Assembly (NCBI GenBank): GCA_036417435.1 | Contig: CM070903.1 | Span: 4,151,001-4,215,000 of the forward strand | Source: Inia geoffrensis | Taxonomy: Eukaryota; Chordata; Mammalia; Artiodactyla; Iniidae | Direction of reading: 5' to 3' | DNA: 64,000 nucleotides | Part shown: one piece after another, positions 11,900 to 23,058 of the stretch | Layout: every line of letters starts with the position of its first letter | Numbering within the stretch: the stretch's first letter is position 1 | Position numbers and translations under genes: made by a program | The notes under the pieces: generated by a model | Told to the model about the DNA's origin: nothing | The model's input: only the letters and a program-made list of their open reading frames with translations | Database searches by the model: none

Positions 11900-12079
11900 G
11901 TTTTCTTATTTTTATTTTTTATTGAAGTATGGATGATTTACAATGTTGTATTAGTTTCAGGTGTACAGCACAGCGGTTCAGTTATGCACATATATAACTA
12001 TTCTTTTCCAGAATCTTTTCCCATATATGTTATTACAAAATATTGAATGCAATACAATCCTTGTTGGTTATTAAAACTG
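11900..12079 (-). mobile_element. L1 3' UTR fragment
   Basis: Antisense L1 3' end: 'tattgaagtatggatgattt', 'acaatgttgtattagtttca', 'ggtgtacagcacagcgg'. A CHR SINE interrupts or bounds it at 12080. Confidence 0.75.
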
Positions 12080-12301
12080 TTTATTTATTTATTTTTATTT
12101 TTATTTTTAGCGGTACGCGGGCCTCTCACTGCTGTGGCCTCTCCCGTTCCGGAGCACAGGCTCCGGACGCGCAGGCTCAGCGGCCATGGCTCACGGGCCC
12201 AGCCACTCTGCGGCATGTGGGATCTTCCCGGACCGGGACACGAACCCGTGTCCCCTGCATTGGCAGGCGGACTCTCAACCACTGCGCCACCAGGGAAGCC
12301 C
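12080..12301 (-). mobile_element. CHR SINE
   Basis: Antisense copy: a T-rich tail ('ttatttatttatttttattt') on the left and the head 'cgccaccagggaagccc' ending at 12301. The body carries 'ctctcccgttccggagcac' and 'atgggatcttcccggacc'-like blocks. A weak duplication of 'ctgttt' flanks it. Confidence 0.9.
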
Positions 12302-12339
12302 TAGGCTGTTTCTTTTTTAATGATTTACTGCTGACTTTT

Positions 12340-12620
12340 TTTTTTTTTTTTTTTGGTTGCTTAAAATTTAGCTTTTAAAAGCTACAAATATATATTTATG
12401 CCAAATTGGGATCATGCAATATAAAAAGTTATATAATTTTTTTCACAGACTACAAGCATTTCCCCTCATTAAATCTTCTGCCTCACTTTTAATGTCTGCA
12501 AATGGTTCTGTTACGAGGATTTACCATAATTTATTTAATCAGCGCCCACTTGGTGATGGTTTTCAACTGTTTACAATTTTTTTTTTTTTTTGTAAAATCA
12601 TTTTAACAATACCTGAATGA
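12340..12620 (-). mobile_element. Old L1M fragment
   Basis: Antisense L1ME-like 3' sequence: AT-rich, with 'ccataatttatttaatcagc' and 'gatggttttcaactgtttac'. A T-run at 12577-12590 is inside it. Diverged, so the call is moderate. Confidence 0.55.
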
Positions 12621-14480
12621 GGTCTTTTCACTTGGGACTTTTGAAAAACAAGGAAATTTGGGGAGAGAAGCCTATATTTTGGCTGAACTAAACTAGATAT
12701 AGGATTACATAAAAACAAAAGGTCCCATATGTGAGTAATTCTGGTACCTGCGATACAGGTTTGGTCTTGTGGCCTGACGGCTCCCTTCCACCCGTTCCTG
12801 GGAAGTACTCTGGTCAGAGGACGTGCAGAGGTGCCCTGGCACTGGAGGTCTTTCTCCTTGGCTCTAGGGTTTTCTTTCTGATTTCCTCTGCTTTCTCCTT
12901 GTGCTCAGTTGTTTATCTGTTGTCTTAAATAATGAACATACATCTTCTGCTCCCCACATTGGCACTGCTGTTTCCCATCTTTTGGCCTGGAACATGCATG
13001 GACACGTCACCCTACATCGGCATCCTTTTACCTTGGATTTTCACCCATTGATCTTGTTGACAGTGTGACTTTAGTGTCGTAAATGTGGAGCCAGACAAAG
13101 CTATGAGAATGTGCCGGATCCAGGGGAGGCCATGTTAATACCCACATGCATTGTGGTCCTGAAAACTAGACGGGAAAATCAGACAGAAAGCCAATTAGTT
13201 GAGCCTGATCCAGTGATGATGTCTGCTTCTGGCATCCCCAGCATTTGGCCTCCATCTTGTGGTCCAAAATGGCAGCTCCAGCCAGAAGGAAGAGGAAAGG
13301 AAAGGAGGCTGAGTCCACCTCCCCAAACGGCGTGGACACTGCCCATTCCACGTCCACTTACATCCCATGCCCAGACCTTGGTCACAGGGAGTGGAGGTGG
13401 GGGGAATGCATCTTTATTCCGCATGGTGGGACGTACAGCCAGAAAGTAGAGGGTGATGATGACCGAGGAAGGGAAGAGGAGACAGTGAGAGAACTGCCAC
13501 GGGGAGGGGGTGGCTCCAGGGGGGACAGAAGTGGGGCTGAGGAAAATGCAGGGGCCTCGGTCCAAGGTTGCCCAGCCCAAGGCGCCGGGTGCCACTGTGA
13601 CCCTGAAAGGCTCAACATGGCCGCCTGTGTATTAGGGAAAAGTCAGATCTGGAGTCCAAGTTGAAAGTCGGGTTAATAAGCAACTTCGTCCCTTGGAGAA
13701 GCCCCAGTCTGCCTAGGAAGGTGGGATTATTTTCTTTCTTGGCAAGAGTCTTTTAATACAAGGAAGGACTAGAATTAAATATGAAAATGATGGAGGAATC
13801 AACCACAAATATTAGTATTGGAGGATTAAGTTTAGAACAAAAATACTAGGCGTGTTTGGTATTTAACGTGAAATACTAAGAGAATTTGGCAACAATAACT
13901 GTCAGATTAGCCTTGCCATTTGGGTTTAAGTTGTGTCATGGAGTAATTGATTTAAGTGCGATTTAAGTGGAAAAGTGTAAGAGCATTTTGCTAAACTTGT
14001 ACAAGATTTTGGGACAGTCAAGGACACTTGATATTCACCCCATTCAAACTCTCTGTGTTAGATTTAGTGCAACGAGTTTAGTGCAACGAGTTTAGTGCTT
14101 GGAGGGCTTTTGCTTCTTGGAGACGTTTGAAGTAATTTTAAAAGAAAATAATAAATTTACAAATGCAATTTAAAATGTTTAAGGAGATTCAACTTCTTAG
14201 GTTTGTAAATGTGACTGATTACATTAGGCAGTTTAACAGTTCAAACTGAGCTGTTCAAATAGTAATCGAATGAAGCTCCCTGAAAGTGATACTAGAATTT
14301 CCTGGATTTACAAATAAAATTTAATATACAGGTTGAACTACAAAACCTAAGGAAAACCAGATATTAAAATGTGAATCAATATTAATCTAAAATCACATTG
14401 ATTTGATACTAATTTAAAATTAAAAACAAACAGTGGTCTTTTTTTTTTTTTTCTTTTTTTTCGTCACAAAAACTGCTTTC
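12621..14480. other. Unassigned; AT-rich from 13660
   Basis: 13100-13660 resembles a dispersed repeat I could not name ('ctccatcttgtggtccaaaa' region). The 139-codon frame at 13245-13664 inside it shows no domain. 13660-14430 is AT-rich and featureless apart from a small tandem duplication at 14064-14098. Confidence 0.45.
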
Positions 14481-14715
14481 AAAGACACCCAAAATCGGGA
14501 CTTCTCTGGTGGCGCAGTGGTTAAGACTCCACACTCCCAATGCAGGGGGCCTAGATCCCACACGCATGCCGCAACTAAGAGTTTGCATGTCACAACTAAG
14601 GAGCCCGCCTGCTGCAACTAAGAAGCCCATGTGCCACAGCTAAGGAGGCTGCCTGCTGCAACTAAGACCCAGTGCAACCAAAAAAAAAAAAAAAAAGACA
14701 AGGACACCCAAAATC
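14481..14715 (+). mobile_element. CHR-related SINE with clear target duplication
   Basis: Element 14497-14699. Head 'gggacttctctggtggcgca' followed by 'gtggttaagactcc'; body of repeated 'caactaag' phrases; A17 tail. Duplications 14481-14496 and 14700-14715 (16 bases, one mismatch). Confidence 0.9.
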
Positions 14716-15869
14716 TCCCTGACGGTTCTCCTCTCCCATCTGCGCTCAGACCTTAGCCCGCAGAACAGGACTCCAGGGACCACCCTAATCACACCCTTTC
14801 CACTGCGTCTCGGCCAGCCCTACCATCCCTGGGGTCTCACCTCTCATCCGAGGGAATTCCATGGGCAGTGGATAGTTGCCCTGTGGTTCTGAGTGGGAAA
14901 TACAGCTTCCTGGTTGAATTCCTCTATGGTTCTTCTCTGAGAAAATAGACCCTGTCCCTCTGAACCTGGCTGGTTCAGACACTCCCATCCTGACCTGAAA
15001 GTCGGGCCACTTGGAGAAGCATCAGTAGCCCCATTACTCTGCCCCCAGGAGATCCCAGGCTGAGAGGCACGGATGAGCTTATGAGAGAATTTAAGCCCCT
15101 GGAGCTCAGAGAAGGGACCACTTCTCTGACAGCCCCTTCTGCCACCTCCAAGGAATTAGCTGTTGGAAGGTCTTTTCTAGGGGTAAAGATGGTGAAGTTA
15201 CTAAAGCTCAGGAAAGTTTACCGCTGAGTGACTAACTTGGGTGTTTTTTCTGGAGGTATTTTCTCTCTTATCACTTTCGCTTTTTAGAACTTGGGAACTG
15301 TCTCCATTTGCACGAAAAGAAAAGACAGGGATAAACACAATCTCAAGTGAACATTTATGCTGCCTTGCTTGTCTCCCTGTGACCAACAGATACGCCAGTC
15401 AACCTTCAGAAGGGGGTGGGGAGATGGGAGAGGCAGGAAACAGGAATATTGTGTTCCCTCGATGCTGAGTGTCTGATTGTCACCACAGGAGGCGGATCAA
15501 TGGGGTTATTGTTCACCTTGGGGTTTCCAGTAAGACCCAGGCTGCCTCAAAGTCCTGCAATTAAACTGTGAGAAGCCCCTGGAGCTCCCCCTTTGCACTT
15601 TGCTCTGGCTTTCCCTGCACCACCCTCTCCCGCAGCCCCCATAGGATGGTTTCCTTCCTTCTGCATCATCATTACCTCTGCTGAAAAGACAGATCTGGTG
15701 GAAGTCTGTGGATTGCTCTGTTACCCCAAATGTTAGCACCCACCTCAGTGAGGGGATCCCCCAGGGAAGCACCTCCAGCCATGAGCCTGGCTCTGCTCTC
15801 GGGGAACGCGAAGACCTCACCGGTGAGCTGCAGGGGTTCGTCGGGGCTGGGGTCCTTTGCCTTCGGTCT
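14716..15869. other. Unassigned sequence
   Basis: No gene or clear repeat recognised. Confidence 0.45.
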
Positions 15870-16250
15870 GTTTTTTTTATTTTAACTTTTTATTTTATAT
15901 TAGAGTATAGTTGATTAACAACGTTGTGAAAAGTTCAGGTGTACGGCAAAGTGATTCAGTTATCCATATACATGTATCTATTCTTTTTCAACTCTTTTCC
16001 CATTTGGGTGGTTACATAATATTGAGCAGAGTTCCCTGTGCTTTGCAGTAGATCCTTGTTGGTTACCCATTTTAAATATAGCAGGATGTACGTGTCAATT
16101 CCAAATTCCCTAACTATCCCTCCCCCACTCCACCCTTCCCACTGGTAACCGTAAGTTTGTTCTCTAAGTCTGTGGGTCTGTTTCTGTTTTGTAAATAAGT
16201 TCGTTCGTATCATGTTTTTAGATTCCGCATATAAGCGATATCACAGTCCG
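15870..16250 (-). mobile_element. L1 3' UTR fragment
   Basis: Antisense L1 3' end: 'gagtatagttgattaacaac', 'aggtgtacggcaaagtgatt', 'ccctgtgctttgcagtagat', 'ccttgttggttacccatttt', 'tctgtttctgttttgtaaat'. 5'-truncated, about 380 bases. Confidence 0.85.
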
Positions 16251-17059
16251 TAGGTCTCTAGATGCTCTTTGAGAGCAATGAAAATCGTACAAAGGAGAGT
16301 GGATAGAAACTGCATTTTCAGGCAGGGTATTTGAGGTCTTCCCCCCAGCTTAGGCACGTCACTGCCCGAGGATCATTCCTTTTGGGTGAGGCATTGCTTT
16401 CCCCTTGGGACGATATCCTGGGAGGGAGTGAGCTCATGGGAAAGCTGCTCACCAGACCCAGGACCTGCGAGCCTCGGTGTCAGACACCTGAGCCTGCGTC
16501 TGACTTGTCACTCTCTGGCCGTGTGATCTCAGCTAGGCTTAGGTTTCTGAAAACCCGAAATCCAGCCTGGATTTCTCTTCTGCGACAAGCGGCGGCCACA
16601 GCCAGGACCCAGCGGCCAAGTTCTTGTCTCTTGGGTGGAGCAAGGTCTCAGGCGACCGCATGAGGACCGTCCAATGACAAGCTGGAGACCACTAGGGACC
16701 CACTGGGGCAGGTGCCTTTTGTCTGGACTATTTTCTAATTCGGGTTTTTTTGGACAACTCCGCTAGGTTCATATTAACTTGTAGATAACTGTGAGTGATG
16801 CAGATGATTCTAGCTGATCACAACACAGTTGAATTTTGTCCTGTAGAGATGCTAATAGTTTATCAACCAACAGATCACCACCCAATGGGAGAGTATTGTG
16901 CTATGGAGCCCTGTTCGATGCGGCAGCATTATCCCTGCACGCCTTCTGTCACAGACCTCAGTCCTTCATTCCTTCTGTTCTTCTGGAACCAGCTTTACTG
17001 TCCTGGTTATTGAGATCGATAAGTCATTGACAGATGCTCATCTTTTATGAGTCATACCT
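16251..17059. other. Unassigned sequence with one MIR-like piece
   Basis: 16440-16560 carries a MIR-like sense stretch ('cactctctggccgtgtgatc'). The rest is unassigned. Confidence 0.45.
16440..16560 (+). repeat. MIR fragment
   Basis: 'tgtcactctctggccgtgtg' followed by 'atctcagctaggcttagg' follows MIR order in sense. Confidence 0.5.
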
Positions 17060-17329
17060 TTGACCATTAAGCAGTTCTACTTCCCGGAGGCATCCTTCTC
17101 TGCTCTCATTCTGTCCCACCGGCCATGCCTCTTCCATCTCCTTGGGTATCCCTCCTTGTGTCAACTTCCTTCCCCTCCCATTCACACTCACCCCATAGGA
17201 GATCCATCCAGTCCTAGAACCTGACCGAACTATATGCAGCTCCAAAATTTCTCTCTCTCCAGAATGGACCTCTCCCCAGATTCTCAACCTGTATATTTGC
17301 CCTCATGTCTTGTGAGCACCCCAAATTTA
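17060..17329 (+). mobile_element. L2 fragment, part 1 of an interrupted element
   Basis: Diverged L2 sequence in sense, ending in the target site of the L1 at 17330. The L2 resumes at 18032 with 'ccaaactgaactcctgat', the expected next L2 phrase. Confidence 0.6.
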
Positions 17330-18031
17330 CTTACTTACTTATTTATTTATTTTAACATCTTTATTGGAGTACAATTGCTTTACAATGGTGTGTTAGTTTC
17401 TGCTTTATAACAAAGTGAAGCAGTTATACGTATACATATGTCTCCATATCTCCTCCCTCTTGCATCTCCCTCCCACCCTCCCTATCCCACCCCTCTAGGT
17501 GGTCACAGAGCACCAAGCTGATCTCCCTGTGCTGTGCGGCTGCTTCCCACTAGCTAGCTATTTTACATTCGGTAGTGTATATATGTCCATGCCACTCTCT
17601 CACTTTGTCCTAGCTTACCCTCCCCCCTCCCTGTGCCCTCAAGTCCATTCTCTACATCTGCGTCTTTATTCCTGTCCTGCCCCTAGGCTCTTCAGAACCA
17701 TTTTTTTTTTTAGATTCCCTATATTTGTGTGAGCATACGGTATTTTTCTCTTTCTGACTTACTTTGCTCTCCATCCACCTCACTACAAATAACTCAGTTT
17801 CGTTCCTTTTTATGGCTGAGTAATATTCCATTGTATATATGTGCCACATCTTCTTTCTCCATTCATCTGTTGATGGACACTTAGGTTGCTTCCCTGTCCT
17901 GGCTATTGTAAATAGTGTGCAGTGAACATTGGGGAACATGTGTCTTTTTGAATTATGGTTTTCTCAGGGTATATGCCCAGTAGTGGGATTGCTGGGTCAT
18001 ATGGTAGCTCTATTTGAGCATCCCAAATTTA
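17314..18031 (-). mobile_element. 5'-truncated L1 inserted in L2
   Basis: L1 body 17330-18015 on the minus strand: 3' UTR ('aacatctttattggagtaca', 'ggtggtcacagagcaccaag') followed by ORF2 3' sequence ('gctgagtaatattccattgt', 'gggattgctgggtcatatgg'). Target duplications 17314-17329 and 18016-18031 match at 15 of 16 bases. Confidence 0.9.
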
Positions 18032-18544
18032 ATGGGTCCAAACTGAACTCCTGATAATCTACTTCACCCCAGATTTGTTTCTTACCCAACGCAGCAGATG
18101 GCAATTCCACTTTTCTGGCTGTTCCAGCCGAGAGGACGCAGAGGGTAACCAAACACCCAATATGTCAAGGCTGAAAACAACACCATTTTATCGGCTCCGT
18201 CACTCCGCGGCCGTGGCCCTGGCCTTTTCACTGTCCACTCTTTCTCAGACCTCAGAATCCTGCCTCGGGATCCCCCACTGCACTCACATCCCACGCTCAG
18301 CAAGTGGGGTGATCTTGCTGGCTCCACTTTCAAGCCGGAACAAGAATTCAGCCTGTCTCATCATCTCCAGCACCATCCAGGCCACCACCGCTCTGTCGCC
18401 CGTGTCATTGTATTAACCCCCATCTCCATCCTGGCCTCCTAGGTGCCTTTGCCCTTTTATAAACGTGATTCTCTTACTAGCCCTCTGCTCCAAGCCCCCC
18501 AGTGGCCTCCAGCTTGAAACAAAGCCAAAGTCCTTTCAACAAAG
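18032..18544 (+). mobile_element. L2 fragment, part 2
   Basis: Continues the L2 in sense: 'tccaaactgaactcctgata', 'agatggcaattccacttttc', then 'caccatccaggccaccaccg', and 'cagcttgaaacaaagccaaa' with 'gtcctttcaacaaaggcc' just before the next insertion. Confidence 0.75.
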
Positions 18545-18720
18545 GCCATAGAGCCATCATTTTCAAATGGTACTGAGCATGTGAAATCAAGTGGAGAGCC
18601 TGCAAGCATCCAGGTTCCTGAGGGTGCCTCCCCTCCCCCCACCCCCGGAGACTCTGTTGTGGTAGGTCTGGGTTGGGCCTGATAACCTGCATTTCTAGCA
18701 AGTTCCCCGGGCGACGCTGC
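18545..18720 (+). mobile_element. MER5A-like hAT-Charlie DNA element
   Basis: 'cattttcaaatggtactgag', 'gagactctgttgtggtaggt', 'tgggcctgataacctgcatt' and 'tctagcaagttccccgg' follow MER5A order. Non-autonomous, diverged. Confidence 0.65.
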
Positions 18721-18761
18721 TGCTTCTGGGCCTTGCCCTCCATGATCCGTTCTCCCTGGTG
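18721..18761 (+). mobile_element. L2 fragment, part 3
   Basis: 'gccttgccctccatgatccg' corresponds to the L2 phrase that follows the part ending at 18544. Confidence 0.5.
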
Positions 18762-19222
18762 GTGTCTGTTACATCTGTGGTCCCCCGTGAACCACGCTGC
18801 CTCGCATGGTCCCCTTCTCTTCAATCTGGCTGGCCCTGTGACCCACTGGAACCAATAAAATGTGGCAGAAGTGGCCATTTGTGGGTCTAAGCCTTAAGAA
18901 GACATGGCAGCCTCCACTTTGGCACTTCTGGGTACTCTGGGCCACCACACAAGAAGGCCAGCTCCTCTGCCTGAGAGCTACATGGAGAGAACGAGAGAGT
19001 CCACAGAAGGGAGAGAAAGGGGACCACATGGAGAGAGGAGCCCAGACACCCCGCACCCCTGTTCTGGCTAGCCCCCCGTCTGACATGCCAGCTAAATGCA
19101 GCCACACCAGGACCACTGGCAAGACAAGCAGAAGATCCACTCCCCCCACCCAAGCTGAACCCAGCCCAAATTGCAAACTCTTGAAAATATAAAACGGTCG
19201 TTGTTTTCGGCTGTGCAGTTGT
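18762..19222 (+). mobile_element. LTR-like insertion (MaLR type)
   Basis: 'ggctggccctgtgacccact', 'ggaaccaataaaatgtggca', 'gaagtggcc' and the 3' 'gttgttttcggctgtgcagt' fit a MaLR-type LTR. Family name not certain. It splits the L2. Confidence 0.5.
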
Positions 19223-19668
19223 CAGTGATTTGTCACCCTCTGCTCCCCTCCCATCTCAGCTCCTGCTGCTGTTCCCCCCAGTCACTCCCCTCCAACAACA
19301 CTGGCCTTTTTACTGTGTCTCAAACACCATTAACATGATCCTGCCTCAGGACCTTTGCACCTGCTGGTCTCCAGGCTGGGCTTCTCTTCCTCCAGTTAGG
19401 GGCTTGGGGAGCTCCTCACCTCCGTAGGTCTCTGCTCAAATCGCACCTGAATGTCCAATTTAACATTGTGGCACCCTCCCAAACAATCCCTTCCTTCTCC
19501 CAACTTCCTCTTTCCCAAGGGACTTACCTCCACCTGACATATGACAGATTACTGCTTGTTTGCATGTGTCTGTCTCTCCCACAAGAATGTGAGCTCTGTG
19601 AGGTGCTGCCTTTCTTGGGGTCTAGAGCAGTGCTTGGCACACTGCAGGCACTGAGCTAGGAAGTATTT
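19223..19668 (+). mobile_element. L2 3' end, part 4
   Basis: 'caacactggcctttttactg', 'cctcaggacctttgcacctg', 'agaatgtgagctctgtgagg' and 'cttggcacactgcaggcact' are the L2 3' terminal sequence in order. Confidence 0.8.
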
Positions 19669-19747
19669 TAGGGAGGAAAGAAAGAAGAAGGAAGGAAGGA
19701 AGGGGGGAGGGGGAAGGAGGGAGGGAGGGAAGGAGGGAAGGAAAGCA
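19669..19747 (+). repeat. Purine-rich GGAA/GGGA tract
   Basis: An irregular (GGAA)n/(GGGA)n run starts directly after the L2 3' end. It is all-purine on the + strand for most of its length. Confidence 0.9.
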
Positions 19748-20230
19748 GGTTCACTTCACAGGTTGTTATAGAAAACGTCTGGCAGGTTGCCCAGCAGATC
19801 ATAGAAAGACCCATAAAATAAAGCTCCCTATTCCATAGACTTCCCTCTCTAATAAGTGAGGCAAGTAGTATGAGAACAGAGGTGGCGGAGGCAGATGAAG
19901 AGCTGGAAGGGCTGGAGGAGGGGGCAGAGCACTGAAGTTGGGCTTGAACCACCCTGGGTTTTTCCTGGGGCTGGCCGGGCCCCAAACCCTGGCCCTCATC
20001 CTGAAAGCTGGGAGAAATTGTCTCCCCCGTCCTTTGCAAACCCGAGCCTTCTCCTGCCTCGCATCTGGCTTGTGGACCTGGCTTCAGGATTGAGAGCAAG
20101 AGGACGAAAGCCCACAGCCCCAGGAGCAAGGGCCCTCCTAGAGCCCCCAGTCTGGCCACACAGGCAAGGCCTGGCGCTCATAGGTGTAGGGAGTTTGGGA
20201 CAAGCCACTTCACTTCTGATGTCCGGAGCC
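19748..20230. other. Unassigned sequence
   Basis: The minus-strand frame 20159-19668 opens with a hydrophobic stretch that looks like a signal peptide, but its C-terminus is the purine tract and no domain is seen. Not called as a gene. Confidence 0.45.
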
Positions 20231-20395
20231 GCGGTTCTCAAACTCCATGCACGAGGGATCCCTGGGAATTTGTTCACACACGGATGCCTGGGCTCTCCCA
20301 GACCCTAATACAAAAGGGCTGGCCCAGAAATGTGCGTATTTTAAACAAGCCCCCCGGTGGTTCTGAAGCCGATGGTCCCTGGATCACCCCTTGGC
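20231..20395 (+). mobile_element. MER5A-like hAT-Charlie element
   Basis: 'cggttctcaaactccatgca', 'tccctgggaatttgttcaca', 'gatgcctgggctctcccaga' and 'ttaaacaagccccccggtgg' with 'ttctgaagccgatgg' follow the MER5A consensus. Confidence 0.75.
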
Positions 20396-20869
20396 TCCCA
20401 GGGCGTAGTCCAGAACCCACAGTGGGTGGTGGGCAAGGAGCCACCCGGATCCTCTGTTTCCTCTCTCCTGGCTCGACTTTCCTCAGGAAACTGCCCCCAG
20501 CTTTGGATGCTTTCTTCTGGGCCCACATATGGCCACCTGCATGATGTCCTCAGCAGAAAAAATCCGGGAATCAGAGAGGGGGAGCGTCATCCCCCTGTGT
20601 CTGTCCTCAGACCCCCTCACCCCTGCAGAGGAGCAGGTGGAGTGTAGATCAGGGGTGATGAGGATGAAGAAAGGCCTGTGGGGGGTGAGTAGGGCAGGAC
20701 AAGGGGCTCCTGCGAGAAGCAGGGCACCGTCACGCATGTACCTTCCCAGGTGAGTCTTGTGCTCTGCTGCCCGACTGGGAACTAAACGCAGGTCTGAGTT
20801 CATCTGCGTGTCCCAGCACCTACCATAGGCCTGCCAGCTTCAGCCTTGGGTGTGGGGCAGGGGTTCGAA
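20396..20869. other. Unassigned sequence
   Basis: GC-rich, no gene recognised. Confidence 0.45.
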
Positions 20870-21183
20870 GGATGGATGGGTGGATGGATGGATGGTTGGT
20901 GGGTGGGTAGATGGGTGGGTGGATAGATGAATGGATAGGTGGTTGATTGGTTAGGCGGGTGGATGGATAGATGAATGCATAGGTAGTTGATTGGTTAGGT
21001 AGGTGGATGGGTAGATGGGTGCATGGATAGATAACTGGATAGGTAATTGATTGGTTAGATAGGTAGATGGGTAGATGGGTGGATGGGTAGATGAATGGAT
21101 AAGCAGTTGATTGGTTAGGCGGGTGGATGGGTAGATGGGTGGATGGATGGATGGATGGGTGAGTGGGTGGATGGATGGATGGA
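20870..21183 (+). repeat. GGAT-type minisatellite with higher-order units
   Basis: Built from GGAT/GGTT/AGAT words. The phrase 'gattggttag' recurs at 20945, 20989, 21049 and 21109, so spacing is 44, 60 and 60 bases. This shows a higher-order unit of about 60 bases. Confidence 0.95.
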
Positions 21184-21519
21184 CCACCTTTACTTCTCTG
21201 GCTTGAGGTTTAGACGCTGCTCCCCAGGGCTTTGCCTGTTCTGTTTGGCTGGGGTCCCATCATTTTGGAGGCAGAATGCTTGTTGTGGAGAGTCTTCAGC
21301 TAGGAGGGAAAGTGTGAGAGTAACTTGCAGGTGAGACAAGAATGAGAAAGGGGTGGTGGGGAGTGGAAAGGGGGACACAATAGCGAGCAGGACCAAGAAG
21401 AGAGATTGAGAAGGAAGAAGAAAACTGTGGGAAGTAAACTGAGTCTGGCAGCTTTGAAGGTGACCCAGTTGCAAAAGCCCAGTTACTGCTAACACCTGTA
21501 GCTCCTCGGTGCCGTCCTC
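21184..21519. other. Unassigned sequence
   Basis: Purine-rich at 21300-21430; no gene. Confidence 0.45.
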
Positions 21520-21700
21520 CTGGGAGCTCAAAGCCTTTTACCGATAACTATGAAACTGCACGACCTTCCATCAAGGGAGATACTGTTATCACCATCACTG
21601 TTTAGTAGGCAAGGAGACCTACAGAAGTGGAGGGTCTTGCCAAGGTCATGGGCAGCTCAGGAGGGATGGAGCCGGGCATGCAGGAAAATGGTCCCTCTGT
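21520..21700 (-). repeat. MIR fragment
   Basis: Antisense MIR order: 'gatactgttatcaccatcac', 'tgtttagtaggcaaggagac', then 'gtcttgccaaggtcatggg'. Confidence 0.55.
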
Positions 21701-22739
21701 TAGCAGCCGCCTCCCAGGCCAGGTGAGTTGTGTGGTCTGCCTGACCCAAGCTCTCGGAGAGCGCCCGACCATGTGCTCCGAAGAATTAGTAAGTCACTGG
21801 GTCTCAGGACACACTGTGAGGTCACAGATGTTACCAGCCTCGTTTTCAGGCAGAGGACACCCTGACTCTTCCTAAGTCCCTCGATGTGTCAAAGCTAGAA
21901 CTGGCACAGGGTGAACCTCAGGACTGCGCTGGAGGCCAAGGTTTGTCTTTGGGCAGAAAAAAGCACCCCATCAGACGATGCCGTGGCTCAGAAGATGTGC
22001 AGGGCTGGCTCTCTCCTCCTCTCTCGGCCGCCTCCACTTGGGGCCTCTAGCCCCTTGCTCCCGGCCTCAGGTTCTCAGCTGCCCCCCTACCCGCTCTGAT
22101 GGGCATCACTCCTCCCAGCCTTCCCTTACACATCCGCTGTGCTTAACTGGCAGGGCTGAGGGGTCTAGAGGTCAGGAGGCGGGTGGGGAGGCATTCCTCA
22201 GGCCTGAGTCAAAGAGATAAACTGTCAAATAAAGCATTACCTCCCTGGTGCCCAAAAATAAAAAAAGCATAATACATACATAATCCCCAACACAGCAGCC
22301 AAGAATGTACCTGAAAGGGCATGATTTCTTGGCTTCCCTCCTCCAGAAGTACGCTTTGTACCTTTATTGAAATGAGAAAAATGCAGAGCATTCTCGAGGT
22401 GCTGTGGCCTCCAGGGCAGTCCTGTGCAGACTGGCAAGGGTGAGGCTGCTAATCACCCCTGCCTGGGGCAAGGAGTCCTCCCCCAGACTCCCAGGCTTTG
22501 GAGCAGGGAGGGTGTAGTGCGGGTGGAAGGGTGCTCCCTACCTTGAAGCCAGGGCTGCTAAGAAGTAGGACTGAGAGCCAGAGAATGAAGATGGTGATGG
22601 TGGAGGGGCAACTCACCAGCTGAACCATGCCGCTTGTACCCTGTGACTGCAGATGACACACATCAAACATGCTGTCTGCTTCCTCCAGAGACCAAAGGCT
22701 CCCTGGCAGCAGGACTCTGGTCTTGAAAAGCTTTGTAGC
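21701..22739. other. Unassigned sequence
   Basis: No gene or clear repeat recognised. Confidence 0.45.
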
Positions 22740-22749
22740 TTCAGAAGCA

Positions 22750-22803
22750 AGTATAGCCCCTGGCAGAGTAGCAGGTGCTCAATACTTTTCTACGAGATGA
22801 AAG
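22750..22803 (+). repeat. L2-like 3' terminus feeding a minisatellite
   Basis: 'cccctggcagagtagcaggt' followed by 'gctcaatacttttct' resembles the L2 3' end just before its short-repeat tail. The GGAT tract begins where that tail would be. Confidence 0.5.
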
Positions 22804-23058
22804 GTTGGATGATGGATGATGGATGGATGAATGGATGGATGATGGATGATGGATGGATGGATGGATGATTAATGGATGATGGTTGGATGGATGATGGAAG
22901 ATGAATGGATAGATAGATGAATGATGGATGGATGGATAAATGGATGGATGAACGGATGGATGATGGATGACGGATGGATGGATCAATGGATGGATGGATG
23001 ATGGATGACGGATGGATGGATGGATGATGGAAGATGAATGGATCAATGGTTGGATGGA
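22804..23058 (+). repeat. GGAT/GATG minisatellite
   Basis: Irregular GGAT tract with recurring 'gatggatgacggatggatgg' type blocks. About 255 bases. Confidence 0.95.

Noticed and set aside
19668..20159. 163-codon minus-strand frame with a signal-peptide-like start
   Set aside because: The hydrophobic start may be chance, the C-terminus is encoded by a purine tract and L2 tail, and no family resemblance is seen.
20870..23058. Regular repeats that might look like a CRISPR array
   Set aside because: Simple GGAT minisatellites in a mammalian genome; no constant repeat with unique spacers.
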